This document shows, in pieces, positions 12,641 to 23,421 of a stretch of 64,000 nucleotides of DNA (positions within the stretch are counted from its first letter, which is position 1; each line of letters starts with the position of its first letter). The DNA comes from Galeruca laticollis (lineage: Eukaryota; Arthropoda; Insecta; Coleoptera; Chrysomelidae), in NCBI GenBank assembly GCA_963921935.1, contig OY998178.1, positions 56,889,451 through 56,953,450 of the forward strand, read 5' to 3'. Under the pieces are notes generated by a model, which worked only from the letters and a program-made list of their open reading frames with translations, had not been told where the DNA came from and searched no databases. The position numbers were made by a program, and so were the translations under genes.

Positions 12641-14964
12641 AGAGCATAAGGTCATGAGTTAGTGAGGAATATTTGAAAGCTTGTCCTTTATTATTTTTTA
12701 AGGCGCCACTTGATTAGTAGGACATTCAAGAAATTTACTGATTAACCAAGAAACCAATAATGAACAAAAAATTAGCTATTGTAACTTTTCAAATATGTTA
12801 TTTATGTCGTTTTGCTTTTACGTTTGTGAATCAAATAAAACACTTTGTTGCCAATGAAACAGCTTAATTAAATGGATGGTACCTTGAACATATGTTGTAA
12901 TAACCTGTCTCAAAAATATGAGGTGATCAACTCTATTTATGAAATGATAATCAGTTATCAATGATTAGTTAATTTAAAATGTTTAACAATTTCTAATGTT
13001 ATCAACTAACGGAGATCGAAATATACAATACACTAAATCTTTAGCAACCCGTAAATGGTATACCAGTTACCGCTTTACAACAGTAATAATTAACCATATA
13101 CATACAAGTAGGTCAAAAGTATCTCTAATATGATAAGATTAAACTGAAATATAATTTCAGGGCAGTATACATTAACAAAGTTGATATTTCAACTCTAAAG
13201 AATTGAAAGAATGTAATGTTAAAATTGTGAATTTGATAGACGTCTTTATAAAAATGTGAAGTTACTAATAGTAGAATATAAAAGTTAATGTGTGATTCAA
13301 CGTTAAAAAAATGAAGTTATAAAATGAATAAATTGCTCAAAGTTCAGATAAAAACAAATAAAACTTTAAATGTTACTTGCGGTTAGTGTCCAAACTATTA
13401 GACGTCAATTGGCTTAACTGACAAGCAACATCTGACTTATGGAACTAGATTCAGTCATGCGGTTAATAATCGTTGTTCATAATCACAGATTATATATACT
13501 CCCTGTTCATGATGTCACCAACAAACAAAGTCCAGCTTCGTCCTTTGAACTGGAAACGCCGTTAGAAGCTCTTGTCGCTATATAACGTTAATCGCAATCC
13601 GATGTACGAAACGTCTACAACCCTGGACGGAGAACTTAGCCTGTCAGCTATCCCTACGAGAATATATACCATACAGGAATCATCCGAAATTGAAGCTTCT
13701 TAAAATCTGCTCTTGATCATCCTATCATTGATAACCATCACCCATAAAAACTATCAAACCATCAATTGGCAAAAAAAAATATTGTAAAAACTGCTTGTAA
13801 AAAAACTATGCAGTATAAAAAAAACCTAAAAAGAAATTGGGGGTTATAGCCGTGAAAATATATACGAGATGGAAGCTTACCTTGTTACCAAGGGTTTTTC
13901 ACCACTATAGTTCCCAAAATATATGGATTAAACCATGTGCCACCGGCCATTTTATATACTCACGACTTGTCCTCATCGATACCCCAACTTAATCATTCGA
14001 CAAGTATCGGACAAGTGATTTCAACAGCTTCCCTTTACTTTACAATTGACATCAGCAAACAGTGTTACCAATGGCAGTCAAATAAAATCCCCACATTAAA
14101 TAATAAAATACTCATGGATTGGTTAGATCACTTGAAGAATATTAATAAAAATATTACTCTAAACACCCATTTAATTATTTACATCCCGTTATTCCAGGAT
14201 ATGCTTAAATAATTTTAAAACCCATAGTTAATTCCGTTATGCAACCAACTATACAGAAATGTGTATAAAGTTGCATACTCAGTGGGTGGCTTAATTGAAT
14301 TAATGTACCTCCGTGAGTTACTCATAATACAATACAAAAAAAGCATTTTATTTTTATCATGCTACAGCCTATAGCTCAAGGACACCTTTAGTCTTCATAT
14401 CAGGGGCAATATCAATGCACATCGATAAATTCAAGAAATATTTTGAGAACTTCATCCGATTACCACAGTACACGTTTTTAAACACTGTTTTTCAGCTGCT
14501 TTTCAGGGATATTCAAGTCGAAATAGCCGTGGAGTCATATTTGTGAATACGGGACAAAGTAAATAATATAATGAAAACAAATGGATTATGCTTTTAGCAA
14601 GGTGCCATGTACTTAAGCGCAGACTTACATTATTGCAGGACTGCCAGAACATGGGCTTTTTGTATATATTTTATATGTATATTTGTCTTGGATGTAATTA
14701 TAAATAACCACTGTTAAATGATTGTGAATAAAGGCATTTTAAAACAAAAAACCACAGTAGGTACACTTCAAAATCAAACTTTTCAGAAAGATAACGATCG
14801 GCCAGATATAGCCAGATAAACATTGGGCTACTTCCAACTTTAGGTACGGCCATATTACCCGTCAACCACCAACGGTGACATGTCGACAGTAGTTGCTGAC
14901 ATCACGATTATAGCATGATGCAATAACTATTGTGTGTATAATTAACTAATGACTATTAAAATAA
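12641..14964. other. Region between two Tc1 relics, no gene recognised
   Basis: AT-rich. A 91-codon open frame at 13937-14212 has no recognisable motif and is treated as chance. The stretch could be later insertions into one Tc1 element, but no target-site duplication was identified. Confidence 0.4.
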
Positions 14965-15110
14965 AAGATTTGTCCCCAATTGAACAATGTGGGACATACT
15001 CGGTAGAAGGTTCAGAAATGTTCTCCTCAGACTCTCACGTCTCTTCAACGTGAGTTAGAGGTGGCAGAGAAAGATATACCTCAGGAGGATATTGATCATC
15101 TGAGTTGGTG
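14965..15110 (+). pseudogene. Tc1/mariner transposase relic, C-terminal part
   Basis: The translation has DLSPIEQ, matching the Tc1 D-L-x-P-I-E-x-x-W-D block. About 90 bp later, in a shifted frame, it has EKDIPQEDIDHL, matching the Tc1 C-terminus IPQEDIDxLI. Frameshifts separate the two. It may be the end of the element whose start is at 12160. Confidence 0.65.
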
Positions 15111-15605
15111 AGCAGAAACTTATCTTCACCCGATTGTAGTTAAATTTTAATATCATTTACATATTACGAACTCCCTGATATGTATGCCCGAATTAAAATT
15201 ATTTGTACTGGCTGTTCGGGTTTCTATGTCAATGAGTACAATACTATCGGGAAAAGCGTCCGAGCCATTCTGGCCCTGTTGTTTGTTTACATAGCCAAGC
15301 CAACCTGTCAAGTGACATTTTTTAGAAAACTAGAGACTGTCAAGTCATCGCGCCATGTTATCAAGACTGCTCAGTTTAGTAGTGTCCAGATAAATTAATT
15401 TCCAAGTTTTTTTTATAATTAATGCTGTGTTAGTGATTATAAATTAATATAAACTTGTAAAGAAATAAAAAAAACGCTACAATAGGAATAACAATTTTTT
15501 TCACTATCAAGGTTAGCACATAAAAAACATTTATTGATGAAATTTTTTATAACGTATGTCTTGTAAATTGATTGAGAATTTTTGACTATTTAGTTTTTGA
15601 AATAT
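15111..15605. other. Non-coding stretch
   Basis: No family recognised. A 72-codon frame at 15180-15398 shows no motif. Confidence 0.4.
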
Positions 15606-15832
15606 CCATACCCAGACAACATTAGATATTCTATAAATATCCGTGGAATATTTATTTTCGCATATTGGAATATTCTCTAAAAATGCTTTTTGGAATATTC
15701 CTAGAAAGTGAAAATGGGAATATCCTAAATATTCAGAGAATATTCCCAAATGAATATTTTTTTTCTTATTATAAATAAGCTAGGATTATTCTGAGAATAT
15801 TCAGAAAAGCATTATTTAAGAATGTTCTTCAA
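15606..15832. repeat. GAATATTC-rich interspersed repeat, part 1
   Basis: Dense imperfect copies of GAATATTC and GGAATATTCC-like palindromes begin just after CCCAGACAACATTAG. Related sequence occurs at 16255-16390 and 23815-24080. There is no coding capacity. Confidence 0.6.
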
Positions 15833-16254
15833 TGAATGTTCCCATAATGTTTATGCTTACAATGAACTGTCACATTCCGCACCAAATTGACCCCGAAATG
15901 TCGGTTACCATCACTGATATAAACCTACGAGTTTTACACGCTGAAGTATCAGCGCAGTGGGCGTTAACGTGGAACAGGAAACGACAGACGAGTGTGCGCA
16001 TAAAAAGGCTATCGAGACAGAGCGGTATGCAGCGCTATTAATGAACACACGTAACTCATACTTGCTAACTTTATATTCAATTATATATTGTAACTATTTG
16101 CAATCGTAGTTTGTGATAATAAAGAATGAAATCAACCTGAGTATACAATTCAGTGATTATAAAAGCGGGTGCATCCATCTACAATATGGACACCCAAAAG
16201 TCGCAGAATTCAACCTGTGAAGCCAGCGCTGCGCCACATAATATTCAATATATA
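15833..16254. other. Unique segment inside the GAATATTC repeat
   Basis: Higher in GC than its surroundings, with AATAAA-type signals near 16120. It separates the two GAATATTC-rich blocks and might be a small insertion such as a solo LTR, but I could not define termini. A 69-codon frame at 15832-16041 has no recognised motif. Confidence 0.3.
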
Positions 16255-16390
16255 CTATGAATATTCATGGTAGATTCATTTGGAATTTTGTAGAATTATT
16301 TCAAATTGTAAATACAGGGGATATTCTTTGTATATTCAGAATATTGCAGGAATATCCTCAGAATGTTCAGAACAATGCATTTAATGGGGG
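16255..16390. repeat. GAATATTC-rich interspersed repeat, part 2
   Basis: Continuation of the 15606 repeat type: TGAATATTCATGG, TATTCAGAATATT and similar motifs, ending in a G-rich tract. Confidence 0.5.
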
Positions 16391-16812
16391 GGACTTTTTT
16401 CTAATTTCTGTAAATCAATGAATTTTCATAACCTGATGGAGTTTTTTACTCGACCATTCACTGGATGGTGACTTCTAAAGTGAATAAAGTAGCACAGGAA
16501 CAAATTCGATTCAGAACATAGAAAAAAATATATTTTAACTACATAAGCATAATAAAATAAAATTCCATATAAAATTGTCCAAATTTTTATTAGACATAAA
16601 CTTTATAACTCTCTATAAACTTTGAATATTTATAAATTTTTAACTATAATATCGAGTGCTCAACATAATTTTCGCCCAAGTTGGCTTTGGATTTTAAAGG
16701 CCAGCGAGATCCATTCTTGTTCTTGTTGCTTTCAACTGTTAGTTCTGCCCACTAATTTGATAAGTGTACATTCTTGCTATTAAAGTTCAAATTATCAGTA
16801 GTAATACCACAA
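16391..16812. other. Non-coding stretch
   Basis: AT-rich with no recognised feature. Confidence 0.4.
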
Positions 16813-16972
16813 GTGATTGAATATTCGCGATAAGTCTGTCGATTCATTTTTGAACGAAACTGAATTGTTTCGAGAAAACACCACGAGTCCGCAGGACGAG
16901 TGGTGTTTTCTCGAATCAATTCAGTTGAGATCATAAATGAGAGACAGACTGATGAGATAAATTCAATCACGA
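16813..16972. repeat. Long near-palindrome (hairpin) with arms of about 78 nt
   Basis: The centre is GTCC-GCA-GGAC at 16887-16897. It is flanked symmetrically by a GA/GA mismatch pair and then a perfect 14-bp stem (CGAGAAAACACCAC at 16871-16884 with its complement at 16900-16913). Homology between the arms continues outward with mismatches through AACTGAATTG, CAGTCTGTC and GTGATTGAAT. The inner stem with tandem G-A oppositions is unusually regular. Confidence 0.85.
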
Positions 16973-16983
16973 GTGGAATTTTA

Positions 16984-17181
16984 TTAGACTATTTCACAAA
17001 CAGGCGTTGCTTCATCTAATAGGTATTTTCGTTCATCGCAAAATCTGGTAAATGGCTTCCAAATGTACTCCTTCGATTTCCTCGTATTTTTCGGTACATT
17101 TTCATCGATTTTTTCGTTGATTGATTCGATAGAATTCATCCCAAATCTACTCATTTTTGAATGCGTGCACAGCGTAATCAC
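16984..17181 (-). pseudogene. Crypton-like (tyrosine recombinase) N-terminal fragment
   Basis: The minus-strand frame includes NVPKNTRKSKEYIWKPFTRF and CDERKYLLDE. This resembles the N-terminal core-binding segment (K-N-T-K-K-S...W...F...R) of Crypton-derived tyrosine recombinase proteins that are common in arthropod genomes. Only about 50 residues are present. The frame ends just beside the large hairpin at 16813-16972, and no catalytic R-H-R-Y region follows. Assignment rests on remembered family resemblance. Confidence 0.4.
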
Positions 17182-17416
17182 TTATATTTGACGTTTAACT
17201 GTCACATGCACTGTAAACAAATCTGAAAACACCGAACTTGATAGGCCAATCAGAGTCAAGAGTCAAGTTTGGTATTATCGGTAAGCCGAACTTGACTAGA
17301 GCTTCTGATTGGTTCATTTCGTAGGTGAGTGAAATAGTCATAGAAATACGTTCATAACATCAAATTTCATCCACAGCCAACTTGAGCGGAAATTTGTTGA
17401 ATGCTCGTTATAAGGC
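17182..17416. other. Non-coding flank
   Basis: Contains CCGAACTTGA near 17238 and its near-repeat near 17286. No gene seen. Confidence 0.35.
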
Positions 17417-17602
17417 GTACACACTACGAGCTTTTAGCATTCATTTTACTCAAATGGATAAAAATGTCTGGATCATATACATAACTGAGGGGTAACTGGA
17501 AAACGTCTTTTCTGTTGACATATTTTTCAATCAGTCAGATATATCAATTTTACCACAGTTTACCTGTTCAGGTAAGGCGGTGTTAAAAGTTGGCAGTGTT
17601 GC
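17417..17602. mobile_element. MITE-like repeat, copy 1
   Basis: Begins near CACACTACGAGCTTTTAGCA and ends near GTTAAAAGTTGGCAGTGTTG. The ends are imperfect inverted repeats of each other (AGCTTTTA against TAAAAGTT). It matches copy 2 at 17820-17989 through most of its length, including TGTCTGGAT, ACATAACTGA and TATCAATTTTACC. Confidence 0.6.
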
Positions 17603-17819
17603 GTTTTATCGTTTTTCTGCCAAAACAACAGCGCTTCACAAAATATATACAGCTGGGATCTACTTGTTGAATATCATTTTCGTAAAATAAAATATTAATA
17701 GATACTTACATCTTCTTATGAGGAATGAAAAATAAAGAAAAAACAAAATTCATCAAATACTTGTTTCTATAAAAAAATATAAGGGTAAACTTTTAAAATT
17801 AATAAATATTTATAGGGTC

Positions 17820-17989
17820 CACACACTGTGAGCTTTTAGCATTCGTTTTATCCAAATGGATTAAACTGTCTGGATAAGGCTACATAACTGATGTGTAACT
17901 GAAAAAAGCACTTATTGTTGACGTTTTCAATCACAAATATCAATTTTACCCGTTCGGGTAAGACAGTGTTAAAAGCTGGCAGCGTGTGT
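17820..17989. mobile_element. MITE-like repeat, copy 2
   Basis: Begins CACACACTGTGAGCTTTTAG and ends TAAAAGCTGGCAGCGTGTGT. The terminal inverted repeats share AGCTTTTA with a CACAC...GTGTG outer part. Direct repeat of copy 1, about 400 bp downstream. No coding capacity, as expected for a non-autonomous DNA element; superfamily unknown. Confidence 0.6.
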
Positions 17990-18474
17990 ATTCATAAACT
18001 TGCGTTTTATCTTCACAATCACTAGAATGTATTATGGCGGCCTGAGATGAATGTCCCGGTTGCTGTAATGGTGTGGTAGCTGCAATTATAAAAGTAATTG
18101 TAGTAATAATTTGTAGAAATTTTACAAATATAAGTATAAAAAATATATTTGCTCAAATTTGTTGGTATGCAGAATAAATTACATTGACACTGGTATTTTG
18201 TACTGTTGCCTAAATACAAAGCATATAGTGATTAATTATTGTATGTTCTTTTCATGTAAGTTTTTACCAGCCTCCAGTTCCTAAGATAATTTACTTGTTT
18301 AAATGAATGTTGACTTAGTTTTATCAACAGATATAAATGTTTCACATTTTTTGTTTCCATTATCTTATCCACCAGGATAAAATTCCCTTACACAAATTCC
18401 AAGAAGATATTAATTAATCCTGCGGACTGGTGACAAAAATATATATCAATAACAGCTGATTGTATGTCTACTTA
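17990..18474. other. Non-coding stretch
   Basis: No recognised feature. Confidence 0.4.
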
Positions 18475-18669
18475 AATTTTATATTTACCATACTGAATAA
18501 CTATTTCTGTTGGTTGACCATTCAATATAATATGACCTTTGCGTTTTAACCATGGAAATATGGTAGACACGGCTAGCTGAAACAAATGCTTGTGATATCC
18601 TCCTTTGGAAACACACACCCTATAATTCGTTTGTAAAGTATCTGTAGTCTTTCCAAACAAATCTGCAAT
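18475..18669 (-). CDS. Unrecognised C-terminal exon
   Basis: On the minus strand a pyrimidine/AT tract ending TTAATTGCAG precedes an open frame of about 64 codons. It starts FGKTTDTLQTNYRVCVSKGG, includes FPWLKRKGH and ILNGQPTEIVI, and stops at TAA. The splice-acceptor context, a proper stop and balanced composition suggest a real or recently real last exon. I do not recognise the family. CCAAT-like elements lie upstream near 19060-19180, but no first exon was found. Confidence 0.4.
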
Positions 18670-19515
18670 TAAAGGTAGGTAGGTATATTTTTATATTATC
18701 GCATGTCTATAAAATAAATCAACTACTAATTTATATTGAATATTATGTATTATTATTCAACATATTTTTTGCTGAACAGGCCTCGTCAGCAGAAAGCTTA
18801 TTGTAGTACATATTATTTTGTTACATATGTTATTGAAGGCAGAAAGTCAGATCAACATAGTTATTCCTTCTCCTGTTCTTGAGTGACATCCACGAACTGC
18901 ACAAGTTATTCATCCCGTAACAATTACTATAATTTGTCACTAAGAGTTGCACTAGTCACTTTTAACACACGGTATTGTTGAAAACAAATCTTATCAAACA
19001 AATGGGTAGATATAAGACAAACCAGAAGAGAAACGAACCGATTGACACATGACTTTGGCGCTTGCCAAGCTCAAGCCCATCACAGACACATGACATGAAA
19101 ACTTAACCAATCAACGTAGGTATAGATGACGCGAGCTGCATTTTAATTGGCTGGCGGCTTTTTGTTCACGCCATTGGGTACCTGTCTTGATTTGGCTTTA
19201 CGCTGACTGTTTATAATTATGATTTATATGTCTGTTCTCATTTTATCACATGACGATATGACGAATAGCATTATATCCACACCGTATCAACGGTTTATCT
19301 AGTGTTCATATAGAGCATATTTTTATATCTTTATCTTATCTTATAATTTTGTCTGATCTTTAATGTGTTTAATACATTGTTAATTTTTTATTATTTGTTA
19401 TACTCGTATTATACTTATTATTATTATTTTTTTTTGTTTCTGCAGCATCGATTGCTAAGGCCATTAGCTGCTGGTATTGTTATTCTCAAATTTTTAGTTT
19501 TAATTCCATATCCAT
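18670..19515. other. Non-coding stretch, possibly promoter-like
   Basis: CCAATCAACG near 19110, AATTGGCTGG near 19145 and CATTGGGTACC near 19172 are CCAAT-type motifs on both strands. No transcription unit can be proven. Confidence 0.25.
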
Positions 19516-19527
19516 ATTATTATTGTT

Positions 19528-19558
<31 letters not shown>

Positions 19559-19562
19559 TTTT
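19516..19562. repeat. (TTA)n microsatellite at LINE 3' end
   Basis: ATT/TTA trinucleotide run, which reads TAA on the minus strand. It lies at the 3' side of the minus-strand R4/Dong-like LINE. Confidence 0.85.
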
Positions 19563-19708
19563 AGGAATTCACAAGGTTTTTGTTTCCTGGATTTCCTCCT
19601 TATACGGGCGGGCCAAGTATAAAGGAAGTCTATTGTGCTCTAAGAAACGAGCGGACTATATTGCATGTGTGCAAAATGACGCTTTTTTGTATTTGATTGT
19701 GTGTATTT

Positions 19709-20640
19709 TCAGGTATGTCGAGATCTGTCAGATGTTCTGTGAATTTTTTGTGGGTGATACCAGTAGCTGACATAATCAACGGGATAATGGTGACCGCGTT
19801 TTGCTTCCAAATTTCTCTCCAGTTCTATTGCGAGGGGGGTGTATTTTTGTATTTTTTCCGAATATTTGTCTGTTATATTGTGATCGGTAGGGATGGAAAC
19901 GTCTATGAGGTATGTGTGTTTGTTTTTCTTGTCAGTAATTGTGATGTCGGGCCTGTTGCATGCTAATGTTTTGTCTGATTGTAGCGTTTTGTCCCAGTAT
20001 ATTTTGTATTCCTGGTTTTCTAGTATTTCGGATGGCGTGTACTGGTAGTGAGGTACGGTTTTGTTTATTAGTGAAAGTTTATATGCCATTTGGTTGGTGC
20101 AAGAATGTTGTAGCCGTTGGTTATATGCTCTATTGTTTCTCTGTCAGAATGGCATCTTCTGCATTTTTCATTTGTAACTGAGGGGTCTTTTAATATGTGT
20201 TTGCTATATGTTTTCGTTTTTATTACTTTATCTTGTATAGCATGCATGAACCCTTCCGTTTCGGAGAAGATGTCACCCTTCTGGAGCCATTTATGTGTTA
20301 GTCCTTTATCTATGTCTTCACCTTGTGTCTGATTGAAGTATAGTCCGTATACTTCTTTGCTTGCCCATCTTTGTGTTTTCTCTTTGTATGTGGTTTTCTT
20401 GTCCTTCAGTGAAAGGTCGGTGTTGTGTAAGTTTAGTGGAGTGTAGTTTATGTCGGCGTTTACTATTGCTAGGTGAAGTTTCGGACTTTTTGTCATAAAA
20501 GTATTTTCTTAGGTTTGAGATTTGAATGTCTTGTAGTTGGTGGATGTCAAGAACTCCTCTCCCACCATCTGCTCGAGGTAACATTTGTGCCTTCGTTTGG
20601 TTATCTTGTTGAAATCCGTTGTTTGCGTTTCCTCATGTTT
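19709..20640 (-). pseudogene. R4/Dong-like non-LTR retrotransposon, 3' portion
   Basis: Minus-strand frames joined by frameshifts give, in order: LPRADGGRGVLDIHQLQDIQ (post-RT region), FSETEGFMHAIQDKVI, then a zinc-knuckle-like CRRC...ETIEHI...LAPT. The last part is a restriction-like endonuclease: DKTLACNRPDI followed about 15 residues later by LIDVSIPTDHN and KY. The RPD...D motif is the hallmark of LINEs that use a restriction-like endonuclease. The same architecture appears on the plus strand at 38155-42005. The reverse transcriptase is missing (5' truncation near 20640). Not functional. Confidence 0.8.
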
Positions 20641-20679
20641 CAATTAACATCCTTGCTACCAAGTTGTACACCCTTTCTT

Positions 20680-20737
20680 GGTTATACCGTGCTGATGACG
20701 GCTAATTAGCCAGAAACATGCATGTCTACGGTTACCA
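20680..20737 (+). ncRNA. Hammerhead ribozyme motif, copy 1
   Basis: The core is CTGATGA at 20692-20698, then helix II GGCT-AATT-AGCC (20700-20711), then GAAA at 20713-20716. A short helix III follows (ACA-TGCA-TGT, 20716-20725), and the predicted cleavage is after C20726 (GTC). Helix I pairs CCGTG (20687-20691) with TACGG (20727-20731): four Watson-Crick pairs and one G-U. All invariant hammerhead positions are present; a C/A opposition closes helix II. The very short helix III resembles the minimal hammerheads described in Penelope-like elements. Activity is not shown. Confidence 0.75.
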
Positions 20738-20830
20738 CTCATTTTCTGTAATCTCTTTTCCGTGATATGGCCGTTTAATTCTGTTTTTGTTTTACACTCC
20801 ACGCGTTTTTCTTTCATCTTTTCATTGGTT

Positions 20831-20849
20831 ATATATATATATATATATA
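20831..20849. repeat. (TA)n tract
   Basis: Short TA run about 100 bp downstream of hammerhead copy 1 and at one end of the inverted repeat. Confidence 0.8.
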
Positions 20850-20887
20850 AAAGATGTAGGAATATCGCGGGATATGTAAACAACAAC

Positions 20888-21116
20888 AAAGAGATTCTTG
20901 GGTAATTCACGCAAAAAAAAAGAAAAAGGGCTACTAAAACAGAGTGGTAGCCGCGGACATGCATGTTTCTGGCTCATTTGCTCCCAAATTTCACATCCTT
21001 ATTTGGTTATACCGTGCTGAAGACGGCAAATGAGCCAGAAACATGCATGTCCGCGGTTACCACTCTGTTTCAGTAGCCCTTTTTCTTTTTGCGTGAATTA
21101 CCCAAGAATCTCTTTT
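20888..21116. repeat. Inverted repeat with partial pLTR-like copies
   Basis: The left arm 20888-20981 is the near-perfect reverse complement of the right arm 21026-21116. Shared landmarks are AAGAGATTCTTGGGTAATTC, GGGCTACT, CCGCGGACATGCATGT and GGCTCATTTGC. The loop 20982-21025 holds the start of hammerhead copy 2. The left arm therefore carries only the 3' half of the ribozyme, in reverse. (TA)n tracts bound both sides. A full unit beside a truncated, inverted unit resembles the terminal repeats of Penelope-like retroelements. Confidence 0.75.
21005..21060 (+). ncRNA. Hammerhead ribozyme motif, copy 2
   Basis: CTGAAGA at 21017-21023 (the N7 position is free to vary), helix II GGC-AAATGA-GCC (21025-21036), GAAA at 21038-21041, helix III ACA-TGCA-TGT (21041-21050), and predicted cleavage after C21051. 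Helix I pairs CCGTG (21012-21016) with CGCGG (21052-21056), with one U-G. Compared with copy 1, the core is identical except N7. Helix II is changed in its loop, and helix I carries changes that keep pairing, which argues for selection on structure. Confidence 0.75.
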
Positions 21117-21118
21117 GT

Positions 21119-21119
<1 letters not shown>

Positions 21120-21150
<31 letters not shown>

Positions 21151-21182
21151 TATATACATATATATATATACATATATATATA
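21120..21182. repeat. (TA)n-rich tract
   Basis: Alternating TA with a few interruptions (ATAAATATA, TACATA), directly after the inverted repeat. Confidence 0.85.
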
Positions 21183-22380
21183 TTGTTGTAGATAGAACGA
21201 GCATATAACATTCATAGAATCCCAATAAAGGATAAAGTAATAATATCTATCAATAGAAATAATTTGTAAATAAAGTACCAAAATTAATAAAATATCTATA
21301 TAACAACATAATCAATTACAATCAATGGGCATAATTATAGAGAAAAATGAATAAACATAAAAAAAATTCATAAACAATTATTCATAAAACAGTTTTAAAA
21401 TAATTCTGTACTTAAAAAAAACTTAGACAGAACCTAACAAGCAAACGAAGATCAATAAAATAACGTAACGCTACACGGAATTTTAGACACCTAAAGCATC
21501 TGCTTATATTTAAAGAATAAATAGGATGGTAATAATAAAATCAACAGTGCTACGATGATTGATCAATAAATGACATTTAGATTTAGTAAAAATATATATA
21601 AACTATGTTAGTTAATATTTAAACATAGAAGTTAATAGGAAACATAATAATATAAGTAGAAAACTGTAATTACGGGAAATGTCAAAAACCAATACGAAAT
21701 ATAACAGTTGACGACAAGTATGCCAACATAAAATGTAATTGAATATGAAATATAAGAATAAAAATAAATGATTACCGATCTAATTTATGTGTATAGATGT
21801 AATGATATAAAACAAAATAAGAAATGAGCTGTATCCATGTATATTATGTGAATATTTAGGTTGTAGGAAGTGTAAAAATGATATATTTGCATTGACCAAT
21901 CGGAAGATTTCAAATAATCAATAACATGAAAAAACAATAAGAATAAAATGTTAGTGAATTAAATCAATGACGATAAGGTTATAGTGAATAAAAAACAATA
22001 TTTGATAGCAAGCTTAAGTCAGAAAAACAATAAAACATTAATAAACAAAGTGACAGGTGAACAATAATCAAAGATTTTTCTAGAACATTGCCAGCTTCCG
22101 GTTAAAAACGATAGAAAGGGTTTTGGCGGATGAAAAGACCCGCGATAGTCAGTTTAGCGTTGGTAACTGAAGAAGTAAGAAGTAAATTGAATGTGATCCA
22201 GTTCTTTGTTATAAAATTTTCAAGTAATAAGTGTGAATATGTATAAATCAGAAATATAAAAAGTAACTTATAATTAAAATAAGTGTAAAGACAAATCTGT
22301 GTTGAAACAAAGTCAAGCCAAGTAATATAATTATCACCCGATAGTTATAAGGAGGGAGATTGCCACCTGAAGCGGGAAAG
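21183..22380. other. AT-rich non-coding stretch
   Basis: No family recognised. It may be upstream sequence or 5'UTR for the exon candidate at 22385. Confidence 0.4.
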
Positions 22381-22384
22381 CGTC

Positions 22385-22428
22385 ATGGATGGATCCAACA
22401 GAAGGCGTCGTTTGGCGAAAAGAACAAG
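22385..22428 (+). CDS. Possible first coding exon (small basic N-terminus)
   Basis: An ATG in reasonable context (GCGTCATGG) opens MDGSNRRRRLAKRT and runs directly into a strong 5' splice consensus, AAG|GTATGT at 22426-22434. A run of higher-GC sequence lies just upstream. No downstream exon could be linked, so the product is unknown. Confidence 0.25.
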
Positions 22429-22434
22429 GTATGT

Positions 22435-23369
22435 GGTGTGTTTTAATTAGTAATATTTGGTACCAAATAATAAAAAAGTGAAATTTAAAATCATAAACAC
22501 CTGGTAGTAAAAGTTTTAAAAAGAATATTTTGAACCAGGAAACGTAAAAAAACTTACCATTAACAAATTTGTAGATATATGTATTAATTTCTGTCATGTT
22601 GAATTTTCTCCAGTCACATATATATAATAAACTTTCCACAAATCAACAAACCACAACTAATTTCAGTTTTTGTCACATGCACAACTGTTATAATACGTTA
22701 AAATAATTTTTAAAACGATCGAAATTAAGTAGATAAAAATTTCAGATATCCTTTCCATTTCACGAACCGAATAAAACTAAAGTAGTGTTTAAATATTTTC
22801 AATAATCCTATTTATAAGAACAAGAAGAAAAATGTTACAAATAGTTGTACAACTTTAAACGCAGGTGTTCATATTTTTTTTTCAAAGAAATATAATGTTT
22901 ACAAACGCTTACCCAAGTTTATGCAAATGAGTCTGCAAAAGCTATCTCAAAAAGAATGAATAGTTTTTTTATAATATACAGAAAGTTTGTTTGATGTGGA
23001 AATTTGGATGTATATAGAAAAATCAATTATTTTATTTTATAGCATTAGAATTTTTAATAAGTAAGAAAAGGATAATCATTTATTTTTATACATAATAGGT
23101 ATATGACTCCAACAATAAAATAAAGCGCCAACTATATTTTGTATATAAGTAATATTTCAGTGTTTCAAATTTTTTTCTATCTTATCTTATCTATAAATAA
23201 CATAAAATAAATTACATTGATGAGTAATGTTGATTTTATTATGATATGCCCAGAACCCTACTGAGTTATAGAGTAGTTTATAAATAAGAGCAGCCGAGGT
23301 AATAAAATTTTAGGAATTGAATGAAACCACATGCTATTAAATAGCATAATTAATAGGAGGAATTAAAGG

Positions 23370-23421
<52 letters not shown>

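Noticed and set aside
13937..14212. 91-codon frame
   Set aside because: No motif, no splice or promoter context, AT-rich chance composition.
16880..16902. GAGTCCGCAGGACGA in the hairpin centre considered as hammerhead helix II
   Set aside because: CTGA and GAAAC are absent on either side; the symmetry of the long palindrome explains the sequence.
16948..16975. CTGATGAGATAAATTC near the hairpin considered as a third hammerhead
   Set aside because: No helix II closes after CTGATGA and no GAAA with a downstream cleavage triplet follows at a suitable distance.
19365..19622. 85-codon plus-strand frame rich in Y and F
   Set aside because: Low-complexity translation of the TTA microsatellite.
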